Below are positions 54,759 through 63,429 of a stretch of DNA of 64,000 nucleotides, one piece after another; position 1 is the first letter of the stretch, and each line of letters starts with the position of its first letter. The notes below the pieces were generated by a model, which searched no databases, was not told where the DNA came from, and was given only the letters and a program-made list of their open reading frames with translations. The translations under genes were made by a program, and so were the position numbers. Origin of the DNA: Enterobacter sp. BIGb0383 (GTDB lineage Bacteria > Pseudomonadota > Gammaproteobacteria > Enterobacterales > Enterobacteriaceae); NCBI RefSeq assembly GCF_003751845.1, contig NZ_RJKQ01000005.1:248001-312000 (forward strand). The letters are read 5' to 3'.

Positions 54759-55652
54759 CTGGATCCCCTCCGGTATGTCGCCGGGGAGATGCTGCAGCAT
54801 AAAGTCGAGCAACTGGCGGACCGTGGCCTGCTGTACCGCCTGTTTCGGCCAGATCAGGTAGTAGCCGTCGCCGGTGGCAACCGCCTGCGAAAACGGCAGT
54901 GCCAGCAGGCCGTCGCGCACGGCATCGAGGCTGAGGAGCAGATCCCCGACCGAGACGCCGTGGCCGCTGATGGCTGCCATATTGCCCTGCTCCAGCGTCT
55001 CGAATACCTTCCCTCCGGTTATCTGCAGCCCAGGACAGGCGGTCGTTTTTTTCAGCCAGCGCCGCCAGTCGCGCCGGTCGGCAGACGGGTGGATCAGTTC
55101 GCAGCGGGAGAGATCGCCTGCCGCCTGCCCGGCCATCGCGGGCGCACACACCGGGATCAGCCACTCCCTGAACAGCAGGGCGCTGTCGGTATCCGGTCCA
55201 AACTGCCCGTTACCGAGCAGGACCGCGCAATCATACGGCTCGCGGGCAAAATCGACGCTGTCCATGTCCATCCAGACGCTGGTCATATCGACCACCGACC
55301 GGGCCTGCCGTTGATGAAACGCCTGCAGCACATTAAGCAGCCAGCGCATGGTCAGGGTTGAGGGCGCTTTCAACCGCAGCCTGCCGGCGCGATGGCGAAA
55401 GGCCTGACAGGCCCGCTCAATTGACTGAAACCCCACGGCCAGCTCGTTCGCCAGCAGCCGCCCGGCTCCGGTGACCTCTACCTTTGGACCGTGGCGAATA
55501 AACAGCTGGCAGTCAAACCAGGATTCCAGAGTGCTGATATGTCGGCTGACGGCGCCGGGTGTAACGTGCAGCTCTGCGGCGGCCAGGCTGAATGACCCCA
55601 GCCGCGCGGCGGATTCAAAGGCGCGCAGGGCGTAGAGAGGAGGAAGGGACAT
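54747..55652 (-). CDS. LysR-family regulator (GcvA/AmpR-like)
   Basis: 301 residues with an N-terminal winged HTH (LYALRAFESAARLGSFSLAA, HVTPGAVSRHISTLESWFDC), then the co-inducer-binding domain. It is divergent from a LysE-type exporter across 118 bp that contains a dyad (55670-55684), the usual layout of LysR autoregulation plus target activation. By analogy with ArgP-LysE it may sense an intracellular amino acid; the ligand is unknown. It is convergent with the ABC importer. Confidence 0.9.
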   Translation of the reverse strand: MSLPPLYALRAFESAARLGSFSLAAAELHVTPGAVSRHISTLESWFDCQLFIRHGPKVEVTGAGRLLANELAVGFQSIERACQAFRHRAGRLRLKAPSTLTMRWLLNVLQAFHQRQARSVVDMTSVWMDMDSVDFAREPYDCAVLLGNGQFGPDTDSALLFREWLIPVCAPAMAGQAAGDLSRCELIHPSADRRDWRRWLKKTTACPGLQITGGKVFETLEQGNMAAISGHGVSVGDLLLSLDAVRDGLLALPFSQAVATGDGYYLIWPKQAVQQATVRQLLDFMLQHLPGDIPEGIQLLE

Positions 55653-55669
55653 ATTTCACCGGGATAAGA

Positions 55670-55684
55670 GTGAGTTTTACTCAC
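55670..55684. promoter_or_regulatory. LysR-type dyad between the regulator and LysE-type genes
   Basis: GTGAGT-TTT-ACTCAC, a perfect interrupted palindrome 18 bp upstream of the LysR start and 86 bp before the exporter. A related half-site GAGTGAG occurs near 55757-55763, by the exporter start. Position and form fit the recognition site of the divergent LysR protein. Confidence 0.55.
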
Positions 55685-55770
55685 AGTTAATCGCACTATT
55701 ATCCGTTTTTCAATCCTTTTACTAAGCATGACAATACGAACTCTTCGCTATCAAAGAGTGAGTAATTATC

Positions 55771-56397
55771 ATGAATAAGCCGCTGCTGGCCGCCTATATC
55801 CTGTCGATCCTGACCCTGCTGCTCACGCCCGGACCGGTGATTGCGCTGGTCACCCGCGCCGCCGCACGCGACGGCTATGGCAGCGCCGTACGCACGATGA
55901 TCGGCACCAATCTGGCATCGCTGACCCTGATTGCCGGTGCCGCGCTGATGTTGACCGGTATCGTGGCGCTAAACCCACACTGGCTGGCCGGTCTGGGGAT
56001 CCTGGGGGCGATCTATATTGGCGTCATTGCCCTCGGCAGTCTGCTGCCTCGTCGCCAGCAGCAGACCCTATCTGAAAAGGAGCCAACAGCACACTCAGGG
56101 CTTATTGCAGGCTATCTGACCGGCGTCGCCAACCCGAAAGATATTCTGTTTTTCGTCTCGTTCTTTCCGCAGTTTATTGCCGTTACGCCGGGGATCGGCA
56201 CCAGCCTGACGCTGCTGACCCTGGTCTGGATCCTGCTAGATTTGACCGTGCTTTCACTCTATATCTTTGCGGTAACACGCTGGTTATCCCCGCGCTGGAT
56301 GGCAAAAATGGAGACGTTTTCCGCACTTTTTTTGCTCGCCGTAGCGCTTTTCAGCCTCGTCTATAACGCCCGCGCGATGCTCTTTTCCGCCGCCTAA
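55771..56397 (+). CDS. LysE/RhtB-family amino-acid exporter
   Basis: 208 residues, about six spans. The family start is present (ILSILTLLLTPGPVIALVTRAA), as are the conserved GYLTGVANPKDILFFVSFFPQF block and LYNAR-type end (FSLVYNARAM). It moves an amino acid or derivative outward across the inner membrane. It is divergent from the LysR regulator that probably controls it, and ends just before the yagU regulatory region. Confidence 0.9.
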   Translation: MNKPLLAAYILSILTLLLTPGPVIALVTRAAARDGYGSAVRTMIGTNLASLTLIAGAALMLTGIVALNPHWLAGLGILGAIYIGVIALGSLLPRRQQQTLSEKEPTAHSGLIAGYLTGVANPKDILFFVSFFPQFIAVTPGIGTSLTLLTLVWILLDLTVLSLYIFAVTRWLSPRWMAKMETFSALFLLAVALFSLVYNARAMLFSAA

Positions 56398-56398
56398 A

Positions 56399-56432
56399 AT
56401 ATGAAACATTGTTTTGATCCGAAACGTTTCGG
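56399..56432. promoter_or_regulatory. KdgR-like box next to a perfect LacI/Cra-like palindrome, upstream of yagU
   Basis: TATGAAACATTGTTTTGATC (56399-56418) matches the KdgR core GAAACATTGTTT but loses the distal half. Directly after it, CCGAAACGTTTCGG (56419-56432) is a perfect 14-bp palindrome of the LacI-family kind (central ACGT), near the Cra type. A -10-like TATACT follows at 56442. The distance to yagU is about 180 bp. Confidence 0.45.
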
Positions 56433-56611
56433 ACGGAGCATTATACTCCCCTTTTTACAATCCACTATTTCCAGGTAGATCCTGAACGACGTAGTTCAAA
56501 AGGAATTGCTTAAAGTCATGGAAGTGCGTTTCACATCACAAAACAGATTGAATCCGCCGCTGAACGCCTTACTCTTTATGTAATCTTATGTAAAGGAAGG
56601 TAACCAGCACC

Positions 56612-57175
56612 ATGAATCTAAAGGATTTATTCCAGACCACCGATCCGAGCCGCCGCCGCTATGGCGTCGCGTTCTTTGTCGGGATCATCGGCGGGATTAT
56701 GTCGGCGTTTGTGAAATGGGGTGCAGAGGTTCCGCTGCCGCCGCGTACCTTCACCGGCGGACGTAACGAATTCAACCCGCCGTACCTGTTCCTGCGTGAC
56801 TACCTGGGTATCGACCCCACCAGCACCGTCTATACCTTCTCTGAGCACATTATCAACCCGGTGATGATCACCCATATCATCTTCTCCCTGGTGTTCGCGA
56901 TCGGCTACTGCGTCGTGGCAGAAGTCTTCCCGAAAGTGAAGCTGTGGCAGGGCGCGATGGCCGGTCTGCTGGCGACGCTGTTCGTCCACGGTATCAGCTT
57001 CCCGCTGCTGCACCTGACGCCACCGCTGAGCGAGCTGCCGGCGCACGAGTATATCTCTGAGATCCTCGGTCACGTCTTCTGGTTCTGGGCGATTGAGCTG
57101 ATCCGCCGCGATCTGCGCAACCGCATCACTAAACAGCCGGATGCCGAAGTACCGCTGAACGCGCCGTTCCGTTAA
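56612..57175 (+). CDS. yagU: YagU-family inner-membrane protein (DUF1440)
   Basis: 187 residues, about four spans, matching E. coli YagU throughout ([22 protein letters not shown]-like [40 protein letters not shown]). E. coli YagU has been linked to acid resistance; its biochemical role is unknown. GGAAGG precedes the ATG. It is monocistronic, with a strong terminator after it and two operator-like sites far upstream. Confidence 0.93.
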   Translation: MNLKDLFQTTDPSRRRYGVAFFVGIIGGIMSAFVKWGAEVPLPPRTFTGGRNEFNPPYLFLRDYLGIDPTSTVYTFSEHIINPVMITHIIFSLVFAIGYCVVAEVFPKVKLWQGAMAGLLATLFVHGISFPLLHLTPPLSELPAHEYISEILGHVFWFWAIELIRRDLRNRITKQPDAEVPLNAPFR

Positions 57176-57189
57176 GCGTGAATAAACCC

Positions 57190-57227
57190 AAAAAACGCCA
57201 GTCCCGGGTCCGGGCTGGCGTTTTTTT
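57190..57227. terminator. Bidirectional rho-independent terminator after yagU
   Basis: AAAAAACGCCAG and CTGGCGTTTTTTT enclose an inner CCC/GGG stem (57190-57227). Poly-A on one side and poly-T on the other let it stop both yagU and the convergent AraC-type gene, 15 bp beyond. Confidence 0.92.
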
Positions 57228-57241
57228 ATGATACGAACGGT

Positions 57242-58078
57242 TTAGCGACAGGCAGCCCCGAATGCCCCGGGCGTAATACCGAAGTGGGTGCGGAAGTGGC
57301 GGGTAAAGTGGCTCTGGTCAAAAAAGCCGACGTCCAGCGCCGTCTGGGCCGCGCTGACGCCCTGGGCCAGCAGCGTTTTCGCTCTGGCGAGGCGGATCTG
57401 GGTAAGATAGCGGTGCACAGACAGCCCGGTACTGGCCTGGAAAGTCCGCATAAAGTGGAACTCGCTCAGCCCGACGATGCTTGCCACTTCTCCCACCGTG
57501 ACCGGCTGGTGATACGCCGTCTGTAAAAAGTCGGTCGCCCTGCGCATATCCGCACGCAGGGCGCGCGTGGCAGCCCCTCTGTGGGTACGCTGCCCGTAGT
57601 GGCCGATAACCATTCCGAGCATCTGAAAGAGCGCGCACTCTTTTTCCAGCGGATCCTGGCTTTGGGTCATTAGCAGCGAAGCCTGCAGCAGGCCACGGGC
57701 TACCTTAGGGTCGTGGCGCATCACATCGCGCCCGAAGTTCACGCTGCCCCTTCCGCCCAGCACCGACGCCGCCGCCTCTTCCACCAGCGATTCAGACGGA
57801 TAAAAGGCGCTGTAGTCCCAGCCTTTATCCCGCTGCAGCGCCTCGCCGGTATGCACTTCGCCGGGGTGAATAATCATCACCGTCCCGGCAGCCGCGACGC
57901 CCGCATGGCGACAGACGCGATGGCGCTGCGCCCCACGGGCAAAGGCGGCAATCACAAATTCATTGTGAAAGTGCGCCGGATAGCTGTGCTCGAAACAGGA
58001 GGCGCGCAGGATCTCCATCCCGCCCGACAGACCGTTGTCCCGCCACAGTTTAATATCATCACGCTTGTTGTTCATCAT
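57242..58078 (-). CDS. AraC-family regulator with cupin domain
   Basis: 278 residues from ATG 58078; the frame runs to a TTG at 58105 and the start is not certain. The N-terminal AraC-ligand-type cupin (YPAHFHNEFVIAAFARGAQR, MIIHPGEVHTGEALQ) is followed by two HTHs at about 180-275 (VGEVASIVGLSEFHFMRTFQ, TALDVGFFDQSHFTRHFRTH). Divergent from azlCD across about 100 bp, it is the probable regulator of that exporter. This AraC-AzlCD pairing is common in Enterobacteriaceae. Confidence 0.9.
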   Translation of the reverse strand: MMNNKRDDIKLWRDNGLSGGMEILRASCFEHSYPAHFHNEFVIAAFARGAQRHRVCRHAGVAAAGTVMIIHPGEVHTGEALQRDKGWDYSAFYPSESLVEEAAASVLGGRGSVNFGRDVMRHDPKVARGLLQASLLMTQSQDPLEKECALFQMLGMVIGHYGQRTHRGAATRALRADMRRATDFLQTAYHQPVTVGEVASIVGLSEFHFMRTFQASTGLSVHRYLTQIRLARAKTLLAQGVSAAQTALDVGFFDQSHFTRHFRTHFGITPGAFGAACR

Positions 58079-58181
58079 CCACACCGGTCGGTTATCGGAA
58101 CGCAAACAGCAGGATTATGCTATCTCCGCCGGACCATTCTTATACACTAACGCTATGTTATCGAGTCTACTGGAACACAAA

Positions 58182-58925
58182 ATGTCACTCAATATCGAAG
58201 AAGCACCCGCAGAGCACGGTGCCAGCGCATTTCGCAGTGGGGTTATCGCCTGCCTGCCCACCGTGCCGGGCTACTGGAGCATCGGCTTTGCCGCCGGGGC
58301 TATCGGCACGCTGGCGGGGTTCTCCGTCCTTGAAACCGCCCTGCTGGCCGGTCTGCTGTACACCGGTTCGGCGCAGTTCCTGTTTTACTCCCTGTGGGCC
58401 GCAGGCGCGGAGATGCTGTCGGTGGTGCTGAGCGTCCTGCTGGTCAATATGCGCTATCTGCTGATGAGTTCTTCTTTAAGCCTCTGGTTCCGTGATTCGA
58501 CCACGATGCAAAAGCTGATTAGCGGCCTGCTGCTGACCGACGAAACCTTTGGCGTGGCGGCCCAGTACGGTAGCCGCAACGGATCGATCCCCTTCGCCTG
58601 GATGCTGGGGCTCAACGTGGTCGCCTGGCTTAACTGGATCCTCGCCTGCGTGGTCGGCGCCTGGCTGGCGACCGCCCTGCCCGCGTCGCTGATTGACGGC
58701 CTGAGCTTTAGCCTGGTCTCTATGTTTATCGGCCTGCTGCTGATGACCTGGTTCGCCAGCCGCCGTAAAACCCTGGAGAGCCTGACCATCGCCGTCGCCG
58801 TGGTCGTTACGCTGGTGACCGTTGAGCACCTCGAGGCCAGCCTGGTCGTGATCCTGGCCGCCACCCTCGCCGCAACCCTCGCCACGCTGGCGCTGAGGTT
58901 CACCGCTAAAGGAGAGAGCAAATGA
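58182..58925 (+). CDS. azlC: AzlC-family branched-chain amino-acid exporter, large subunit
   Basis: 247 residues from ATG 58182 (TGGAACACAAA ahead); an in-frame ATG at 58155 is the alternative. About seven spans, with the AzlC/YgaZ signs IACLPTVPGYWSIGFAAGAI, YTGSAQFLFYSLWAAGA, VNMRYLLMSSSLS and LLTDETFGVA. It works with the small AzlD subunit encoded with a 4-bp overlap to export valine-type or related amino acids. Confidence 0.9.
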   Translation: MSLNIEEAPAEHGASAFRSGVIACLPTVPGYWSIGFAAGAIGTLAGFSVLETALLAGLLYTGSAQFLFYSLWAAGAEMLSVVLSVLLVNMRYLLMSSSLSLWFRDSTTMQKLISGLLLTDETFGVAAQYGSRNGSIPFAWMLGLNVVAWLNWILACVVGAWLATALPASLIDGLSFSLVSMFIGLLLMTWFASRRKTLESLTIAVAVVVTLVTVEHLEASLVVILAATLAATLATLALRFTAKGESK

Positions 58926-59245
58926 GCACCAGCCTGCTTATCACTATTCTGTTATCCGCAGGTATCACCGCCCTGATGCGCACCGTGCCGCTGATCCTGC
59001 TCTCCCGCTTCAGAATGGCACCGGTGGTGCAGAACTGGCTGGGCTTTATCCCCTCCGCCATTATGGCGGCGATTATCACCAGCGAACTTGTCCATAAGCC
59101 GCTGCTCTCGCCGTCCGGACTCAGCATGTCACTGATGGCCGCCGCGCTGGCAACAGTGTGTGGGATCGTGACCCGCAGCCTGTTTGTCACGGTGATTGCC
59201 GGGATGGTGGGCATACTGGTGCTGAAGTATCTGCTGGGGGCGTGA
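58922..59245 (+). CDS. azlD: AzlD-family small subunit of the exporter
   Basis: 107 residues, four spans (TSLLITILLSAGITALMRTV, LGFIPSAIMAAIITSELV). The RTVPLILLSR segment is the AzlD/YgaH mark. Its ATGA overlap with azlC means coupled translation and 1:1 assembly. A short stem with a T-rich loop (TCCCC...GGGGA, 59245-59266) follows and may end the operon. Confidence 0.9.
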   Translation: MSTSLLITILLSAGITALMRTVPLILLSRFRMAPVVQNWLGFIPSAIMAAIITSELVHKPLLSPSGLSMSLMAAALATVCGIVTRSLFVTVIAGMVGILVLKYLLGA

Positions 59246-59305
59246 TCCCCGGCAGTTTTTTTGGGGAGGAAAAGGTAGCGAAGGAGACAAAAAGCGATTA
59301 AAATA

Positions 59306-59323
59306 CGAACGAATCGAACGATT
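59306..59323 (+). promoter_or_regulatory. Tandem 9-bp repeats, putative antitoxin operator
   Basis: CGAACGAAT and CGAACGATT stand head to tail just after a -10-like TAAAAT (59299-59304) and 22 bp before the antitoxin start. Phd/YefM-type antitoxins bind repeats at this place to repress their own operon. Confidence 0.5.
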
Positions 59324-59345
59324 AGTGCCATTTGAGGAGGTAAGC

Positions 59346-59600
59346 ATGTTCAGTTTTACTGCGAACCAGGCAAAAACCCAGTTTGGCGAACTGCTCGCAA
59401 AAGCGCAGCGTGAACCAATAAGCATTACAAAAAACGGTAAGCCCTCTGTGGTAGTAATGTCGATCGAAGACTACCAGGCCTACGAGGAGCTAAAGCTTCA
59501 GCAACTGCGCGATCGCCTTGCGCATTCTATTGCCCAGGCAGAAGCGGGTCATGTACACGACGGTGATAAAGTTTTTGATGAGCTGATGAAGGATCTCTGA
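59346..59600 (+). CDS. Phd/YefM-type antitoxin
   Basis: 84 residues from ATG 59346 (GAGGAGG ahead). The N-terminal DNA-binding/dimer domain is of the prevent-host-death type (FSFTANQAKTQFGELLAKAQ, PISITKNGKPSVVVMSIEDY). The acidic flexible C-terminus (HVHDGDKVFDELMKDL) is the toxin-binding part. It overlaps the toxin gene by one base. It represses its own operon through the repeats at 59306-59323. Confidence 0.92.
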   Translation: MFSFTANQAKTQFGELLAKAQREPISITKNGKPSVVVMSIEDYQAYEELKLQQLRDRLAHSIAQAEAGHVHDGDKVFDELMKDL

Positions 59601-59908
59601 TGCCCCGATACCAGTTAACCGATGATGCGCGAGAGGATCTTCGCGAAATAAAAAAGTATTCACTAAAGCAATTTGGCGTACTGGTAACACGTGATTACCT
59701 GGCTGGGTTGCAGGTCTGTATGCAGCGCCTGTCGGAAAACAGTAAAATGGGCACCAGTAACACCGAAGGGATTGATATCAAAGGGCTATGGCATTTTATC
59801 TATGTCAGCCATACGATTTACTATCTGCCCGCGTCTCATGGAATTACCATTGTTGGCATACTCCATCAAAGCCGATTACCGGACAGGCTGCGTCTGCGCG
59901 GGTTGTAG
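59600..59908 (+). CDS. ParE/RelE-superfamily toxin
   Basis: 102 residues, with the pattern of ParE proteins: YQLTDDAREDLREIKKYSLK, YLAGLQVCMQRLSENSKMGT, then YYLPASHGITIVGILHQSRLP at the end (the HQxR close is typical of ParE rather than RelE mRNA cleavers). ParE toxins poison DNA gyrase. Intact antitoxin and toxin indicate a working module, either for stabilising the acquired segment or as a stress module. Confidence 0.9.
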   Translation: MPRYQLTDDAREDLREIKKYSLKQFGVLVTRDYLAGLQVCMQRLSENSKMGTSNTEGIDIKGLWHFIYVSHTIYYLPASHGITIVGILHQSRLPDRLRLRGL

Positions 59909-60052
59909 AACGTAACGGATTGTCTGCCACACTACCCTTCCCTCTCCTGTCCTGGGCCCCTCGTTCCGCCTTTTCCCCCAGCACCACTGGCCCAATACGC
60001 GTTTTCGACCACACTTGTTTTTATCAATAAAGATAAGAATGGGTGCAGCTTA

Positions 60053-61639
60053 GTGAAAAAAATCGCGATTATCGGTGCCGGGCCGACGGGTGTTTATACC
60101 CTCTTCTCACTGCTTAAAAATGGCATACCGCTTGCACTCTCCCTTTACGAGCAGGCGGATAAAGCGGGCGTCGGGATGCCCTACAGCGATGAAGAGAATT
60201 CAAAAATGATGCTGGCTAATATTGCCAGCATTGAGATCCCCCCCATTTTCATCTCCTATATTGACTGGCTTCGCAACCAGAGCGAGGCCCATCTGGCGCG
60301 CTATCACGTGCATAAGGACTCCCTGCACGAGCGGCAGTTTCTGCCGCGGATGCTGCTCGGAGAGTATTTCCGGGATCGGTTTCTGGCGCTACTTGCGCAG
60401 GCGAAAGCGTGCGGTTTTGTGGTAGAGGTTCATGAATCCTGTCGGGTGACCGATCTGCAGGCGCTGCCGGACGGGGTGCTGCTGTGGACGGAGGGACAGA
60501 ATGCGCCAGAGCAGTACGATACGGCCGTGATCGCCACCGGACATGTCTGGCCCGAGGAAGACCCGTCCACGCGTTCCTTTTTCCCCAGCCCCTGGTCAGG
60601 GCTGATGGAGGCCAGTATCCCGCCCTGCAACGTCGGCATTATGGGCACTTCCCTGAGCGGGATCGACGCGGCAATGGCCGTGGCGATACAGCACGGTACT
60701 TTTACTGAACAGGATGATAACAGCGTCCAGTACGGTCCTGATAAAGGCAGTAAGGCGCTGAAGATTGCCCTGATGTCCCGCTCGGGCATTCTGCCGGAAG
60801 CGGACTTCTACTGCCCTATTCCCTGGGAACCGCTGCTGGTCGTTACCGAAAGCACCCTGAATAAAGCGATTGCCGCCGGAAGCGAGGGACTACTGGACAG
60901 GGTTTTTCAGCTGATGGTGCAGGAACTTGAACAGGCAGACCCGCAATGGAGCGAGCGTATTGCTCTTCAGAGGCTTAATGCCGACAGCTTCAGCGAGGCC
61001 TGGTTTGCTGACCGCAAAGCGCGCGACCCTTTTCGCTGGGCACAGGCCAACCTCGCGGAAGTGGAACATAATAAGCGTGACAGGCTGACGGTGCCGTGGC
61101 GCTACACGGTGCTACGCCTGCACGAAGCCATTGAACCTGCCGTTGAGCATCTGAACGCCCGTGACAGAAAGCGCTTCAATGCAGGTCTTGCCCGCGTCTT
61201 TATTGATAACTACGCGGCGATACCACCGCAGTCGATCCGCAGGCTGCTGGCGCTTCGTGAGGCAGGTATTGCCTGTATTCTGGCGCTCGGACCGGATTAT
61301 AAAATGGAGGTTGCGGCGCAGCGCACGCTTATCACCGTCCAGCAGCGAGTACATCAATTCGATGTGTTTATTGATGCTCGTGGACAGAAGGCAATGAAGA
61401 CCAAAGACCTGCCGTTCCCGACCCTGCGCCAGCAGCTGATGGCAGACGGCAAGGACGTACCGCCTGTTGATGACAACTATTTTTTGCTGGAGCCTGCCAG
61501 CGTACGAGGTCGTATCGCCCTGGGCGCTCTGCCCTGGCTGATGCATAACCGGCCCTTTGTTCAGGGCCTGACCGTCTGCGCGGAGATAGGCGAAGCGATA
61601 GCCAGGACTCTTTCCCGAGTGCCCGACGGCAGTCGCTGA
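60053..61639 (+). CDS. FAD/NAD(P)-binding oxidoreductase-like protein
   Basis: 528 residues from GTG 60053 (GGTGCAGC ahead). The N-terminal dinucleotide motif is IIGAGPTGVY (6-15), with a second nucleotide-type segment NVGIMGTSLSGIDAAMAV near 200 and DTAVIATGHVW between them, as in the NAD_binding_9/HI0933-like FAD family. GVGMPYSDEENSKMMLANIA near 40-60 is a family feature. The substrate is unknown. It is convergent with the GlxA-type regulator, with 9 bp between stops. Confidence 0.8.
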   Translation: MKKIAIIGAGPTGVYTLFSLLKNGIPLALSLYEQADKAGVGMPYSDEENSKMMLANIASIEIPPIFISYIDWLRNQSEAHLARYHVHKDSLHERQFLPRMLLGEYFRDRFLALLAQAKACGFVVEVHESCRVTDLQALPDGVLLWTEGQNAPEQYDTAVIATGHVWPEEDPSTRSFFPSPWSGLMEASIPPCNVGIMGTSLSGIDAAMAVAIQHGTFTEQDDNSVQYGPDKGSKALKIALMSRSGILPEADFYCPIPWEPLLVVTESTLNKAIAAGSEGLLDRVFQLMVQELEQADPQWSERIALQRLNADSFSEAWFADRKARDPFRWAQANLAEVEHNKRDRLTVPWRYTVLRLHEAIEPAVEHLNARDRKRFNAGLARVFIDNYAAIPPQSIRRLLALREAGIACILALGPDYKMEVAAQRTLITVQQRVHQFDVFIDARGQKAMKTKDLPFPTLRQQLMADGKDVPPVDDNYFLLEPASVRGRIALGALPWLMHNRPFVQGLTVCAEIGEAIARTLSRVPDGSR

Positions 61640-61648
61640 CACCAGGGA

Positions 61649-62635
61649 TCATCGTTTCTCCGGGCAAACGCCCTGATGAAGGGATTCGGGGCCACGAAAT
61701 GCCCGTCGCCACTCGCTGGGACTAACGTTAAAACGCGCCTTAAAGCTCTGACGAAATGAAACCGGCGACTGGAAACCGGCCATCTCTGCGACGCTTTCAA
61801 TACTGGCGCTGGTGGTTTCCAGCAGTTCCTGACTGCGCTGAAGCCGCTGGGCGTTGAGCCACTCCCCGACGGTCACGCCCGTTGCTTTCAGGAAGTGTCG
61901 GGTAAAGGTGCGGCGGCTCATACTGGCAACGCGGGCCAGTGCGTCCAGATCGTAGTTTTTTTCGAGATTGCGGCGAAGGTAGTCGAGCAGCGTGTTGATC
62001 GCCTCATCCCTGGTGTTGGTCGGTACGGGATGCTCAATAAACTGCGCCTGACCGCCTTCCCGATAGGGAGGAACCACCATCCTGCGCGCGGCATGGTTCG
62101 CCACGCTGCTGCCGTAGTGCTGACGCACAATATTCAGACAGCAGTCGATACCGGCGGCGGTTCCGGCAGAGGTAATCAGCCGCTCATCGCTGGTATAGAG
62201 AGAATTACTGTCCAGATGAACCTGAGGAAAACGCGCCCGAAAATCCTGCTCAAACTCCCAGTGCGTGGCCGCACGCCGGTTATCCAGCAATCCCGCATAG
62301 GCCAGCACATAGGCACCGAGACACAGCCCGACCACCTCCGCACCGCGTGCCCAGGCGTCACAAATCGCATCAAGCAATGGCTGGCCGGGCTTTTCATCCG
62401 GATGATGCCAGTAAGGGATCACAATGATATCGGCGCTGCGCAGCGGCTCCAGCCCGTGCTCAACCTCAATAGAGAAGCCCATAGAGGAACGCACCACGCC
62501 GGGGGTTTCGGCGCAGACCATCACCTCAAACAAACCAGGCTCCGTCACCGCCTGCCCAAACAGCATCAGGGGAACGGAGAAATGGAAAGGGCTTACGCCG
62601 GGCGTGGCGACGACCGCAACGGAAAGTGCTGGCAT
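61649..62635 (-). CDS. GlxA-family regulator (DJ-1/PfpI-like plus AraC HTH)
   Basis: 328 residues. The DJ-1/PfpI-like domain (1-185) has a nucleophile-elbow Cys105 (VVGLCLGAYVLA); whether it is catalytic or ligand-sensing is unknown for the family. The AraC HTH (about 215-310) has LARVASMSRRTFTRHFLKAT and VAEMAGFQSPVSFRQSFKAR. It lies 14 bp after the MBL-fold gene on the same strand, so both are probably co-transcribed and the regulator may control that hydrolase. Confidence 0.9.
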   Translation of the reverse strand: MPALSVAVVATPGVSPFHFSVPLMLFGQAVTEPGLFEVMVCAETPGVVRSSMGFSIEVEHGLEPLRSADIIVIPYWHHPDEKPGQPLLDAICDAWARGAEVVGLCLGAYVLAYAGLLDNRRAATHWEFEQDFRARFPQVHLDSNSLYTSDERLITSAGTAAGIDCCLNIVRQHYGSSVANHAARRMVVPPYREGGQAQFIEHPVPTNTRDEAINTLLDYLRRNLEKNYDLDALARVASMSRRTFTRHFLKATGVTVGEWLNAQRLQRSQELLETTSASIESVAEMAGFQSPVSFRQSFKARFNVSPSEWRRAFRGPESLHQGVCPEKR

Positions 62636-62649
62636 CGGGTTCCTCAGAT

Positions 62650-63429
62650 TCAGAAGGTCAGGCTTTCACCATCTTCCGGGATCGCTACCCTGTCTGCAAT
62701 CCCCTGCTGCTGCGTGAACTCGCGCAGCTCACGACGGCTAAGCAGACAGTGGTTGATTGCTTCCATATGTGACGCGACCAGCGTCGCCGCAGGCAACACC
62801 TGAAGCGTACGCAGCGTATCCTGTGCGCCCATAATAATCGGGCCAAACTCATCGATATGCGCATCACCGATATTCAGTACCACCACATCCGGCGCAAAAC
62901 GCTGTAGCGCCTTAAGATAGGGTTTAACCCACACCGTATCGCCCGCAATATAGAGCGTTTGCTCATCATGATGGGTAAAGACCAGCCCGCAGGCATCCCC
63001 CAGTCTTTCGGCCACAGGAGGCACCGCATAAGCGTCGTTGCTACCGTGCTGGCCCTCGATCTTGTAAATAGTCAGCCCGTCGGTAAAGACGTTTTCATCC
63101 TGCAGGACGCGCACATTCGTGAACCCCTGAGAGCGGATCAGCTCTGCATCCGCCTGGTGCTGGGTGTAAATCAGCTTATTCGACGGAATGCATTTCTGGG
63201 CGGCGTCATCCCAGTGATCCATATGGGTGTGGGTCACAATAACAATATCGGCTGCAAGCAGCGTCTCAACCTGCACCGGAAGCGCGACCATCGGATTGCG
63301 CAGATGGGAACGCGCCGTGCCGGCAAAGCCTTCCCAGGCCTCTTTCTCCGCCAGCATCGGGTCGATAAGAAAGGTGGTTCCGGCATACTCCAGCAGCAGC
63401 GTGGCATTACGAATTTGAGTCAGTTTCAT
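62650..63429 (-). CDS. MBL-fold metal-dependent hydrolase (UlaG-like)
   Basis: 259 residues from ATG 63429 (AGGATAACC ahead); an upstream extension to 63507 is not supported. The metal motif HTHMDH (67-72) is intact, with further ligands in the QHG of KIEGQHGSNDAYAV, GDTVW and SHMEAINHC. The sequence opens MKLTQIRNATLLLEYAGTTF, as in the L-ascorbate-lactonase-like/RomA branch. The substrate is probably a lactone or phosphodiester, not identified. It forms a unit with the GlxA-type gene. Confidence 0.85.
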   Translation of the reverse strand: MKLTQIRNATLLLEYAGTTFLIDPMLAEKEAWEGFAGTARSHLRNPMVALPVQVETLLAADIVIVTHTHMDHWDDAAQKCIPSNKLIYTQHQADAELIRSQGFTNVRVLQDENVFTDGLTIYKIEGQHGSNDAYAVPPVAERLGDACGLVFTHHDEQTLYIAGDTVWVKPYLKALQRFAPDVVVLNIGDAHIDEFGPIIMGAQDTLRTLQVLPAATLVASHMEAINHCLLSRRELREFTQQQGIADRVAIPEDGESLTF

